The notes under the pieces: model-generated | What the model saw: only the letters and a program-made list of their open reading frames with translations | Databases searched by the model: none | What the model was told of the DNA's origin: nothing | Position numbers and translations under genes: made by a program | Source of the DNA: Pinus tabuliformis | Taxonomy: Eukaryota > Streptophyta > Pinopsida > Pinales > Pinaceae | Direction of reading: 5' to 3' | Assembly (NCBI GenBank): GCA_031772625.1 | Contig: CM062805.1 | Span: forward strand, 519,606,683 to 519,670,682 | Length of the DNA stretch: 64,000 nucleotides | Part shown: piece by piece, positions 23,518 through 34,440 of the stretch | Position numbering within the stretch: the first letter of the stretch is position 1 | How the letters are laid out: the number at the start of each line of letters is the position of its first letter

Positions 23518-24382
23518 TGTAGAAAATCCTATAGATTCACAAGCTCATGCAATTTACTGAAGAACAGGACAAGAATCTACTTCTACTTTCAACTAGTGAA
23601 AGCCAATAGATCGATGAAAAGAATATGAACAAGAAGAAGACACAACATGTATCTAGGGAAAGCCAATGCTCAAAACCCCTCTATCTGTCTTGCATATCAG
23701 AAATATGAGTGAAAATACAAAGCTTGTTTTCACCAAAGCAATTCCGTACAAGTATGCTCAACTCTCTCAGCTCAAAAGCTAGCTCAAGCCAAATCCTTAG
23801 CCTATTCAGCAGCTCTCAAAGCCTCGAATCTCTTGCATAATTCCTAGGATGAATAGCCTGTATTTAAAGGGAATTCATCCTTCCAAAACCGTGTAATCTA
23901 AAGATATGTTCTTCTCTAATTACATGCATGATCTATACAACTCAGTAAATCACACAACTCATAGTATATTGTCCTTGCACTCTATTCTCAACTCGGTCTT
24001 TCTAAGAATTGACATGCATGAATTTCTGATGAGGGAATCTTCAGTTAACTACAGTGACACTTGTGGATGCACTAGTGCACCAACTGACTGTTAACTCTTT
24101 ATTAGTTCCACAAGCAATTTGGAACTAATTTAACTGAACATAACTCAGTACACTCAGTTATCTAATTTACAACTCAATTTAGACTCATATTGGACCCCTA
24201 AAACTTACGGATAACACATACATGCCTCCAGAAAGAATTCCAACTCGAAATTCTTATGCTAATTAAGTTAATTAAACTTAATTAACTATTTACAAGTTGC
24301 TATGAGAATAGAATTCGATTTTAATTCTCAGTTTAATTCAAGGACAAACTAAATTGCAATTTCTTGTTGCCATTTCTCAACA
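23518..24382 (-). repeat. Element C 5' LTR (865 bp)
   Basis: Plus strand TGTAGAAAATCC...ATTTCTCAACA, matching 20008-20891 with scattered differences. It adjoins the primer site at 23506-23517. Confidence 0.9.
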
Positions 24383-24387
24383 TAAGC

Positions 24388-25396
24388 TGTGTATGAGTTC
24401 AATGCTATTATGAATTTTTGACAACACATTATGAGATTTTTCTCAAGTTCCATGCTTAATAGTGAGCTTTTGGCAATGCATTATGTGTTTTTTGCTTAAT
24501 TATGTAATTTTATCCCAATAACATCTCATAAAAAACTTGCAAAGTGTATCTTTGAAAATACAAACATACCACATACTCATCATGTATCCAATCAACCATT
24601 ATGTTACAAGGAAAGGCCATATCCTCGTGGGTGCCTTCATTTTCGTCAAATCATGCCCAATATGTTAGTGGGAAGCACCACTTCCTTGCGGATGCCCACT
24701 ATGTTAGTGGGAGACATCACTCCTTTTTGGATGCCCCTTATCGCAAATCAATAAATCAATTATTTTTTTAATATAATGATTCACTCCCTTACAAATACCC
24801 CATTTCAATAACTATAGAGATCTAGGTGGAGGTGGAGTAAGCAGGTTGCCTTATGTTGATTGTGTCATTAACATATGAATAACCAACCATTATATTAGTA
24901 AGAGAAAATCTCACTCCATTATGGATTCACCCATTTTATTGACCATAAACATCATGCCATATTATAGCTAGAACAAACACATAATTCCTTGTCAATCCCC
25001 ACTATTTATGAGCACCAGCACCATTGTAGATGCCCTTTAATAAGGTGTGACTTTCCCTTATATATACTCCCATTTATATAAACATAAAAATCATGGTATA
25101 TTGGAGAAAAAGGCCCTACTAATATGTGGAGACTCTAATTTACAAAAAAAGATAATATATTAAAAATAGAACAAACGCATATTCTCAAGATAATATGAAA
25201 AATTACTCAAAATAATCTTTAAAAAAATAAAATATATATATATATATATATATATAGAATTTAAAAATAGTTTACTTCTCTATTATTATTATTGTAATTT
25301 TAAATTTTATTTTTAATGGGCATAATCAAATGAAATTAAAATAAATATCATGAACACGCGACGGAACCTGCCGACGGGAGGGGACATTCACATGCC
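24388..25396. other. Intergenic DNA upstream of the cullin gene
   Basis: No ORF of note. It contains a 39-bp repeat (24653-24691, 24692-24730, and a third start at 24731) with the word atgcccaMtatgttagtggga, and an (AT)n run at 25232-25256. More distant related words occur to about 24960. Confidence 0.55.
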
Positions 25397-25433
25397 GGGC
25401 CCACATAACCCAGCCTTAACGATATTATAAATA
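25397..25433 (+). promoter_or_regulatory. Candidate core promoter of the cullin gene: GGGCCCAC site and TATA box
   Basis: GGGCCCAC at 25397-25404 fits the plant class I TCP / site II consensus GGNCCCAC often found before growth and housekeeping genes. TATAAATA at 25426-25433 lies 138 bases ahead of the ATG, leaving room for a leader of about 100 bases. No transcript evidence is available here. Confidence 0.5.
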
Positions 25434-25570
25434 CAAAGTTGCAATCACTCGTTTACCACAAACAGATTCTCAACCTTCTCTAGAGTGGAGCGCGTACTCT
25501 GCTATCATACCTTCTGATAACCAAGTATTCTCTCCCTAAGAAAACAGTGTCAGTTAGCTTTGGTTTCGAA

Positions 25571-27841
25571 ATGACGAGGAGCAGTGGAAGTATCATAAAC
25601 GTGCAGGAAGGATGGGCTATTGTCAACAGGGCCGTGAAAGACAAGAGGTTTGATCTGGAAGAAGGTTGGGCTTTTATTTACAAAGCTATCCTACAGCTGA
25701 GTAGCCGGTTGGAAGAAGATGTCAACTTTGAGGTGCCTGTGGACGACAAAATGGCTATTTACACTGTCGTCTACTATATTCGCGAGAAACCGGAACTCTA
25801 TAATAGATACAGGGATTCCATTAACGAGTACATAACCTTAACGGTTTCACCGGCTTTGAGGGAACGGACTGATGACCAATTGTTGCCGAGAGAACTTATC
25901 AAACGCTGGAAAATTTTCAAGGCCATGCTCCGTTCCATGTTCGCTTTCTTCCAACATTTGGATGTCTGGTATCCCTCCCTTCTTTCAGTCAGAGAAGTTG
26001 GAATCGAGTACTTCCGAGACCTTGTTTTTCGGGAAATCCGAATTAATGTGAAGAATGCGGCGATTGTTCTTATTGATGAAGAGCGCGAACGCGAAGGAGA
26101 GCCAAGAGATGAGACCGAGACCCTTTTGAAAGATATTGTCGCCATTTTTCTGGAGGTTGACATGGATTTCTATACAAATGATTTTGAAGTGGCCATGTTG
26201 GAACATACTGCAGATTTCTACTCTCGGAAGGCTTCTTCATGGATTTTAGAAGATTCCTATACGGACTATATGTCAAGGGTGGATGAAGCTTTCATACTCG
26301 AGAAGGACAGAGTTGCAAGATATTTGCATAAGAGCAGCGAGCAAAAGGTATTAGAGAATGTAAAGAATGTATTGTTTTCCCATTTGATGACATATCTTCT
26401 TGAGGATGAACATTCAAGATGCGCTTCCTTGCTAAGGGAACATAGATATAAAGATATTTTGAGGATGGGGAGGCTATTTGATAGTGTACCTAATGGATGG
26501 GAATCAATTGAAAATATTTTTAAGCAGCATGTTATTAGTGAAGTAACATCACCTGTTAAACAAGCTGAAGATGCTGTGCTAAAGCAGAATGCAGGCAGAA
26601 GGGATAAAAGTTTATTGTTGCGGGAAGTGTTTGCGTTTGTGAGGAAGGTTATAGAATTACGGGACCAGTATACGAAATATGATGATGATGTCTTTCAGGA
26701 GAATAATATTTTTTCCAGGGTTTTGAAACAAGTATTTGAGGTGTTCTGTAATAAAGGAATTGCAGGAAGTAGCAGTGCTGAGTGGCTGGCTACACTTTGT
26801 GATACTGTACTTGAAGAGGATAGCAGCAATGAAACGTTGAGCAGAGACGATATAATTGAAAATGTGGTGGAATTTGTAGAGTATATCTGGGATAAAGATC
26901 GGTTTGTTGAATCCTACGGAGAAAAACTAACTCGTAGAATTCTGCTCGGCAAACGTACAAATATTGGTTATGTGCAGATCATATTGTCAAAGCTGAAGCA
27001 GAAATTTGGTGATCAATTAACGTCACAGATTGCTGGTATGTTAACGGATTGGACAGGATCCCAGGAGAGACAAAGTAAATTCGAAACCTATCTTGAAAAT
27101 AATAGAAATATACATCTGGGAATAGAGTTTACAGCTACAGTGCTGACAACTAGATTTTGGCCAACATACAAGTGCCCTCACATTAATTTACCTCCAGAGA
27201 TGGTTAGATGTGTTGAAGCATTTACAGACTATTATTCCGCAGAAGCCCAACATCAAAAGCTTAAATGGATATATTCCTTGGGATCCTGTACTATAATTGG
27301 TAAGTTTGATAGAACATCAGTAAAACTGATAGCAACAACTTGCCAAACAGCAATATTATTGTTGTTCAATGCCTCTGAAAAGTTGAGTTATTCCAACATC
27401 AAAAAGCACTTGAATTTGGCAGAGGAAGAAATTGATGGACTTCTCTATTCACTGGCCTGTGACAAGTATAAAATTCTTCTCAAGATTCCAGATACGACCA
27501 CGGTAACTGCATCAGATGACTTCAAAATCAATTTTAATTTTACAGATAAAAAAGGGAAGATAAAACTTCCAATGCCACTGCTGAGCGACAAGAAAAAATC
27601 ATCATCGGAGGAGGATATTCATAAGGACAGACGTTTTGTTATTGATGCATCGATAGTACGCATTATGAAGGCAAAAAAGGCTTTACAATACAAAATACTT
27701 GCGAGTGAATGTGCTCAGGAACTTGAAGGGCTATTCAAGGTAGATTTCATGCAAATTAAAAGGCGGATTGAAGATTTGATTAAGAGGGAGTTCTTAGAAC
27801 GAGACAAAAAAGAGGTGGATTTGTTAAGATATATACCTTGA
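25571..27841 (+). CDS. Cullin-1-like protein, intronless, 756 residues
   Basis: It encodes a full-length cullin, the scaffold of SCF-type ubiquitin ligases. The N-terminal repeats would bind a SKP1-like adaptor and the C-terminal cullin homology region RBX1. Landmarks are LEEGWAFIYKAI near the N terminus, DFYSRKASSWILEDSYTDYM, FKQHVISEVTSP, VRKVIELRDQY, FEVFCNKGIAGSSSAEW, the ARRLL-type motif here as LTRRILLGKR, VLTTRFWPTYK, LKWIYSLGSC, and the C-terminal IVRIMKAKK whose lysine (residue about 700) is the expected NEDD8 acceptor. Plant CUL1 proteins are about 740 residues, so length is normal. The frame also runs upstream to a GTG at 25547, but the first ATG (25571, purine at -3) is the sensible start. 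Plant CUL1 genes are multi-exon; the uninterrupted frame points to an old retrocopy that stayed intact. Confidence 0.9.
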   Translation: MTRSSGSIINVQEGWAIVNRAVKDKRFDLEEGWAFIYKAILQLSSRLEEDVNFEVPVDDKMAIYTVVYYIREKPELYNRYRDSINEYITLTVSPALRERTDDQLLPRELIKRWKIFKAMLRSMFAFFQHLDVWYPSLLSVREVGIEYFRDLVFREIRINVKNAAIVLIDEEREREGEPRDETETLLKDIVAIFLEVDMDFYTNDFEVAMLEHTADFYSRKASSWILEDSYTDYMSRVDEAFILEKDRVARYLHKSSEQKVLENVKNVLFSHLMTYLLEDEHSRCASLLREHRYKDILRMGRLFDSVPNGWESIENIFKQHVISEVTSPVKQAEDAVLKQNAGRRDKSLLLREVFAFVRKVIELRDQYTKYDDDVFQENNIFSRVLKQVFEVFCNKGIAGSSSAEWLATLCDTVLEEDSSNETLSRDDIIENVVEFVEYIWDKDRFVESYGEKLTRRILLGKRTNIGYVQIILSKLKQKFGDQLTSQIAGMLTDWTGSQERQSKFETYLENNRNIHLGIEFTATVLTTRFWPTYKCPHINLPPEMVRCVEAFTDYYSAEAQHQKLKWIYSLGSCTIIGKFDRTSVKLIATTCQTAILLLFNASEKLSYSNIKKHLNLAEEEIDGLLYSLACDKYKILLKIPDTTTVTASDDFKINFNFTDKKGKIKLPMPLLSDKKKSSSEEDIHKDRRFVIDASIVRIMKAKKALQYKILASECAQELEGLFKVDFMQIKRRIEDLIKREFLERDKKEVDLLRYIP

Positions 27842-29120
27842 AGAAGCCTATGAAGATAGCACGGAAAGGTATTGAATGCGTTGGTTTTACGTTGTCACTC
27901 TGTTGTTCTTTATTTTCGTATCATTTAAACTAGATTGGATATCTTTTCTATGAGTCATATTTATCATTCAGGAAGAAAAGAAGTGGTATCAATGTCCATT
28001 CTTGGGTTGAGAGAAAGTTTTTTGTTCCATTTTATTTTTCATATTTTATTTTGGAGGATCTGTACAAGGAAATTCAGAATTGTTGTAAATAGGTATTTGG
28101 GAAGTTTCATGGAAGTTATAATAATTTGACCATATAAATTTTGTGGAACATTTTTGTGGTATCATATTTATTATTCTATGTAGAGTATTGTACTAAGAAT
28201 AGTGTCATTAGAGATATTGTGGTATTTTATATGTTTTGTTATAATAGCTATTTCTAGAACTATTGTAGAAGTTATATACACTTCAATTTCAGCCCACAAT
28301 CATTATTATATTTTTTGTGGACATTTTTCTCTATGTATATTATTTCCAAATTAGGGTTGTAGCATTGTATATGACTAATATTGATAAATTTATGCTATTT
28401 TAATGTCATAACCTCCAAACTATAGTTAAGCAAGGTACTTCTATTAAACATAATATTCTCAAGTTTCTATCTTGAAATCCTAGATTTATGGTGGAACATA
28501 ACATTCAAAATGGATATATTATCTCAGTTCATTGAAGTGTACATAGGTTTAAGTTTTCATGAATTTTAAGTATGAGGAAAATCACAAGAGATTGTTACTT
28601 CAAGTTCAAGGATTTCTAATGCTCATTAATGTGATTCAATTGTTGAAGTAGTCTAGACAAAAATACTACTTTTAGATAGTCAAGAATAAGAATACATGAA
28701 GCACCTTAAGGAATGTTAAAAAAGGGAGAGAGAACATACAACTAATCACGAGAACATTGATAAGAAAAATAGACTACATCACAAATTTATGAAAATAGAC
28801 AGATAAATTTGAGAAGGATTCCATTAACAATAATTACATATAGTGTGGCCAATTTAGAGACATCTCCTTCTAAATGTTAAATAAGGTTGTAGATTCTTTA
28901 AGCTGAATATTTTCAATTGTCCCTATAAAGATAGATTTAGAGGTTGCTACTCGATTACATGTTCATGGTGATTAGTACAAGTAGGTTAAATCGGAGTTAT
29001 AGGAGAAAAAAATTAGGATTTCCGAGTATGAAGGATATACATTAGATAGTGATGGTTTAATACAATTTCACGGAAGGATTTGCGTGCCGTTGAATGAAGA
29101 AGTACTTCAATTGATTTTCA
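27842..29120. other. 3' flank of the cullin gene and intergenic DNA
   Basis: AT-rich, with no gene seen. There is no clear poly(A) run or flanking short duplication that would mark a recent retrocopy insertion. Confidence 0.5.
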
Positions 29121-31262
29121 GGATAAGGGTTCTCCTTCTTTCTTATTCAATCTGTTGGGGCGAGTTTCAAAGTGATAGGTGGATTGGGGAAGCGGTAATG
29201 TGCATTAGTGGTCTACCTGCAGTGGGGAAAGCAGGGTTGGGGAAAGCGACTTTCACAGGGCTGGGAGCTCTCCAACCATAAACTAACACTCACAATACCA
29301 GCTATGAAACGCACTCTCCTACCTAACAAATGAAATATCTACACTCACACTCACACTAACAGTACAAGGATATATTCTGCATATCCGGTTTACCAAGCAA
29401 AGGTAGTAGTGGATTCAGTTGATGAAGCACCACTAATAGCATATCCACCAGTAACAGAGTGAACAGGCGGGGTAGAAAAGTGATGTGGAGTTGAAGATTT
29501 AGATCCATAGCCCTTTCGAGAGCCAATGCAACGGATTGAACAGAGTGTATGAAATCTCCTTCAAGATGTCTATCCCTTTAGTTCATATTCTTATTACTAT
29601 TATGAAGTATCAACCTAATTTTATCCATATCATTCAACCTGCCCGAGCACGGAAACAATCTACTCAACAGTCTTTCCCGAGTAAGCTACTCCCACATAGT
29701 AACCTGGTAAGTTTACACCCTCTTTTGGTGGGTCCAGTTGTAACCCCCAATACCGACCCACTTCAATGAGTTTCAGTGTTGTACTTACCATAACCTACTA
29801 GGTCATACCCTACAGAAATGCTTATTCATTGACATGAAGCTCCAATAGGGAAGTAAAGGAGTGGTAGTTAGACTGTTGCACCCTTACAATCTAGGAATGC
29901 TCAATTAGGAATCTTGACAAATCCTTTCCCATAGTAGTCTACCTAGGGCGCAGGAGCCTCCGTAGCTCCCAAACCCCCTCTTCCTTCTAGTCTATCCGGA
30001 GGTTTGTCTATTAATTGGGGTTTTAGATTGAAGAACTTCACCACCCCAATGTCAATGTGGTAACACGTAGGTAGCATAGTCACTGGTACCTCCTCTTCCC
30101 CCAACTCGCAAGCACCTTCTGTTTTGTCCAATCCTATTGTAACCTCGATAACTATCCCATCTGCTATTATAGTAGGTGAACTTGCTACTTTTGTTGGTCC
30201 TTATTCCTCCATTCCTATAGCTACTGCTGCTAGGAATCTTATCATACCAAGCCTGAGCTAAACCCTACTTATTTCTAGATTGATTTGCTTAATACACACG
30301 CCAACATTACGATATTGGAATTGATTTTCCTCTCCCCGCCCCGCTTGCTCGGGAAATCTTTCTCTTATAGAAAAAAAGTGGAAGATGTAGACAACACCTT
30401 ATTATTTACCATCTTCTTCTCTATCCGCCTTCTTATCCTCTAGCTATGGTATCTTCCAAACGGGATCGAATTCTCTGCTTTTATAATCCTTACTGTCTGT
30501 TGATCATACTCCCCCTGCAACCATACTTCATATGTTTATACTGCACGCCTCTTTCTTCTGATTGTCTTCCTCTTGTTATAGACATTTTTGTGCCTTACAG
30601 CTCCAAGCATGAAATGTCCATAAACCAAGGGCTCCTAAGTCCTTAAAAGTGTTGTTATAACTCCTAAAGGAACAAGGTCAACAAATTACAGCTTCTCCCG
30701 GAAGTTCTCCACTAGAAACTGCTCAGAACTAGTCAAATCAGGATCATTTCAGCTGCTCCACTAGCTAGCTGCATTGCGAAGCACCCAAATACACTAGCTA
30801 GGTGCGTTGCAATGCACCTAAATGCACTACCACGGTGAGTTGAGCGGGAAATGACAAGTGGCAGAGTCATTCCACGAGGTGGAGAGACAATGGAAGCTTC
30901 CAGAATCTTCTCCAATGACACTTGCCTCACTGAATTCGACCAAGGATGAGTAAGAGGCTCTCAGTCTCCAAGTGGAAGCAAGAACTCACAGAGAGAAGCC
31001 ACTAATCAATTCATGAGCTGACTCATCCTCCTCGCATACATCTATATATGGATCCCTCATCCAAGAGATCCAGAGGCTGGAATATTATACATTGCAGAGA
31101 ATTGTTGTTGGTTTTGAGATAGATATCAGAGTATTGGGTGATTTATGCTTTGTTGGAGGTGAAGAAGGGGCTTCTCTGCTGGGAGGTTGATGCTGGATCA
31201 GGAATCATCGGTTGTAACTCCTCCTGGACCTTCTTGTTATATCAATAAAACTATTTGAGTTT
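29121..31262. repeat. 2.14-kb direct duplication, copy 1 (ends inside an LTR)
   Basis: It matches 31916-34066 nearly base for base; copy 2 has one 9-bp insertion near 32340. The first 1.5 kb is non-coding and of balanced base composition; the last 610 bp (30653-31262) is the 5' part of the LTR of element E. Both boundaries are abrupt (ggata at the left, gagttt at the right). Confidence 0.9.
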
Positions 31263-31915
31263 GGAATATTGAGCAACGCAAGTCATTCATGAATAATTAC
31301 ATATATAATGATATTGATTTATGATATCTCTAATTACCAATTCTAGTTATTTCATCCTGAAATTCTACATCTCATTGAAAACTACTGCAACATATATAAT
31401 CTATTTGTATATTTCATTAGGATGCGTAAGCAGGCTCAACCATAAGGCTCGTTAGGGGCTCATCCGAGGTTACGAGGACAAGGGAGTGGTGAAATCGGTC
31501 ATTTCCCTAGTGAAAGTGACCCAAAAGCGACTTTCAAATTGATGGCGGCGATGGCGGCCTGTTGTTCTTCAAGTTGATGGCGGTGGTCAAGTCATGCTGA
31601 CGCATGATAGCGGATTTTGGGGCACTTATTTGGTGGGGGGGCCCAAAAGATATTTGTTCCTCTCCCTCCCAAAGGAATAGTGAGTCCCTACTGGGCCCTT
31701 AGTCGAGTCCCTACCAGGCCTAACCATATGAATGGTTAGCGTTAACACTCCTCTCTTGTTGGTCGAGCCCCCTACCAGGTCCTATCCTCACACGTTAACT
31801 CACCATGTGATGCCACTATGTAATCCAGAAACTAGCTTTGTACAGGGGAGTTGGGTTGTGAAACTCCGATTGTTGCGACTGACTACTTACTATGGCTGCT
31901 AAATACTATGGCTGT
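31263..31915. other. Spacer between the 2.14-kb copies
   Basis: AT-rich first, then from about 31420 similar in style to the organelle-like DNA at 38-42 kb. It includes the words gcaggctcaaccataagg and ggtcgagccccctaccagg that recur there. No gene seen. Confidence 0.5.
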
Positions 31916-34066
31916 GGATAAGGGTTCTCCTTCTTTCTTATTCAATCTGTTGGGGTGAGTTTCAAAGTGATAGGTGGATTGGGGAAGAGGTAATGTGCAT
32001 TAGTGGTCTACCTGCAGTGGGGAAAGAAGGGCTGGGGAAAGCGACTTTCACAAGGCTGGGAGCTCTCCAACCATAAACTAACACTCACAATACCAGCTAT
32101 GAAACACACTCTCCTACCTAAAAAATGAAACATCTACACTCACACTCACACTAACGGTACAAGGATATATTCTGCATATCCGGTTTACCAAGCAAAGGCA
32201 GTAGTGGATTCAGTTGATGAAGCACTACTAATAGCATATCCACCAGTAACAGAGTGAACAGCCGGGGTAGAAAAGTGATGTGGAGTTGAAGATTCAGATC
32301 CATAGCCCTTTCGAGAGCCAATGCAGCGGATTGAACAGACCAGTTCTGGTGTATGAAATCTCCTTCAAGATGTCTATCCCTTTAGTTCATATTCTTATTA
32401 CTATTATGAAGTATCAACCTAATTTTATCCATATCATTCAACCTGCCCGAGCACGAAAACAATCTACGCAACAGTCTTTCCCGAGTAAGCTACTCCCACA
32501 TAGTAACCTGGTAAGTTTACACCCTCTTTTGGTGGGTCCAGTTGTAACCCCCAATACCGACCCACTTCAATGAGTTTCAGTGTTGTACTTACCATAACCT
32601 ACCAGGCCATACCCTACAGAAATGCTTATTCATTGACAGGAAGCTCCAATAGGGAAGTAAAGGAGTAGTAGTTAGACTGTTGCACCCTTACAATCTAGAA
32701 ATGCTCAATTAGGAATCTTGACAAATCCTTTCCCATAGTATTCTACCCAGGGCACAGGAGCCTCCGTAGCTCCCAAACCCCCTCTTCCTTCTAGTCTATC
32801 CGGAGGTTTGTCTATTAATTGGGGTTTTAGATTGAAGAACTTCACCACCCCAATGTCAATTTGGTAACACGTAGGTAGCATAGTCACTGGTACCTCCTCT
32901 TCCGCCAACTCACAAGCACCTTCTGCTTTGTCCAATCCTATTGTAACCTCAATAACTATCCCATCTGCTATTATAGTAGGTGAACTTGCTACTTTTGTTG
33001 GTCCTTATTCCTCCATTCCTATAGCTACTATTGCTAGGAATCTTATCGTACCAAGCCTGAGCGAAACCCTACTTATTTCTAGATTGATTTGCTTAATACA
33101 CACGCCAACATTACGATATTGGAATTGATTCACCTCTCCCCGCTCCGCTTGCTCGGGAAATCTTTCTCTTATAGACAAAAAGTGGAATATGTAGACAACA
33201 CCTTATTATTTACCATATTCTTCTCTATCCACCTTCTTATCCTCTAGCTACGGTATCTTCCAAACGGGATCGAATTCTCTGCTTTTATAATCCTTATTGT
33301 CTGTTGATCATACTCCCCCTGCAACCATACTTCATCTGTTTGTACTGCACGCCTCTTTCTTCTGATTGTCTTCCTCTTGTTATAGACATTTTTGTGCCTT
33401 ACAGCTCCAAGCATGAAATGTCCATAAACCAAGGGCTCCTAAGTCCTTAAAAGTGTTGTTATAACTCCTAAAGGAACAAGGTCAACAAATTATAGCTTCT
33501 CCCAAAAGTTCTCCACTAGAAACTGCTCAGAACTAGTCAAATCAGGATCATTTCAGCTGCTCCACTAGCTAGCTGCATTGCGAAGCACCCAAATACACTA
33601 GCTAGGTGCGTTGCAACGCACCTAAATGCACTACCACGGTGAGTTGAGCGGGAAATGACAAGTGGCAGAGTCATTCCACGAGGTGGAGAGACAATGGAAG
33701 CTTCCAGAATCTTCTCCAATGACACTTGCCTCACTGAATTCGACCAAGGATGAGTAAGAGGCTCTCAGTCTCCAAGTGGAAGCAAGAACTGACAGAGAGA
33801 AGCCACTAATCAATTCATGAGCTGACTCATCCTCCTCGCATACATCTATATATGGATCCCTCATCCAAGAGATCCAGAGGCTGGAATATTATACATTGCA
33901 GAGAATTGTTGTTGGTTTTGAGATAGATATCAGAGTATTGGGTGATTTATGCTTTGTTGGAGGTGAAGAAGGGGCTTCTCTGCTGGGAGGTTGATGCTGG
34001 ATCAGGAATCATCGGTTGTAACTCCTCCTGGACCTTCTTGTTATATCAATAAAACTATTTGAGTTT
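31916..34066. repeat. 2.14-kb direct duplication, copy 2
   Basis: Partner of 29121-31262. Unlike copy 1, it continues without a break into the remaining part of the LTR and the interior of element E, so this is the parental arrangement. Confidence 0.9.
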
Positions 34067-34419
34067 CTCCTACATGCTTGTGTATCATTAATGTTTGTTA
34101 CATTTGTATGTTTAGCTTAAATTTGATCCTAAGCTTTTTATGAGTATGAACCCATGTCTTTGTATAGTTTCCTTCTTCTGTGATCTTGCAGGTACTTGGT
34201 GAAGCTGGGCAAGTAAGGGAACAGGTAGCTGGAAGCTGTCAAAGAGGAGAGAGATTGGATCAAAGGACTAGTGCAAGACACATGTTGGTTCATCCTATTT
34301 CTCTTTGTTTATAGTTCATAAAGAAGAATACAAAAGTAGTTTTCTCTGTTTGTTTCTAAGGTCACTGTCACACCTTAGTGGGATAGGGTCGTTCTGAATA
34401 GACACTTTTCCTATTAACA
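33457..34419 (+). repeat. Element E 5' LTR (about 963 bp)
   Basis: The end is fixed by the primer site three bases later: it closes with tattaaca. The proposed start is tgttataac, whose TGTTA mirrors the terminal TAACA. Within it are TATA-like tctatatatgg near 33845 and a caataaaa signal near 34047, arranged as in an LTR promoter and polyadenylation region. The first 610 bp also exist at 30653-31262. Confidence 0.65.
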
Positions 34420-34422
34420 AAA

Positions 34423-34440
34423 TGGCGACTCCGCTGGGGA
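34423..34440 (+). other. Primer-binding site for tRNA-Arg
   Basis: tggcgactccgctgggga is complementary over 18 bases to the 3' end of plant tRNA-Arg(ACG) including CCA, as I recall that tRNA. It follows the LTR after aaa. Confidence 0.8.

Larger units (their letters stand above)
20008..24382 (-). mobile_element. Element C: Ty1/copia LTR retrotransposon lacking RT
   Basis: LTRs are 23518-24382 (5') and 20008-20891 (3'), starting TGTTGAGAAATGG and ending GATTTTCTACA on the minus strand. The flanks taagt and taagc form a 5-bp target duplication with one change. The primer site directly inside the 5' LTR reads TGATATCAGAGC on the minus strand (23517-23506), one base from the initiator tRNA-Met site. 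Inside, the order is gag, protease, integrase, then (RT missing) RNase H. Integrase before RNase H identifies Ty1/copia. A 0.3-kb foreign piece lies where RT should be. Confidence 0.9.

Noticed and set aside
25547..25570. Upstream GTG start extending the cullin by 8 residues
   Set aside because: Nuclear plant genes start at ATG; the first in-frame ATG is at 25571, and the eight extra residues do not resemble a cullin N terminus.
29121..34066. The 2.14-kb direct repeats as a pair of LTRs
   Set aside because: They do not start TG or end CA, include non-element flank, and the true LTR end with primer site lies 353 bp beyond copy 2.
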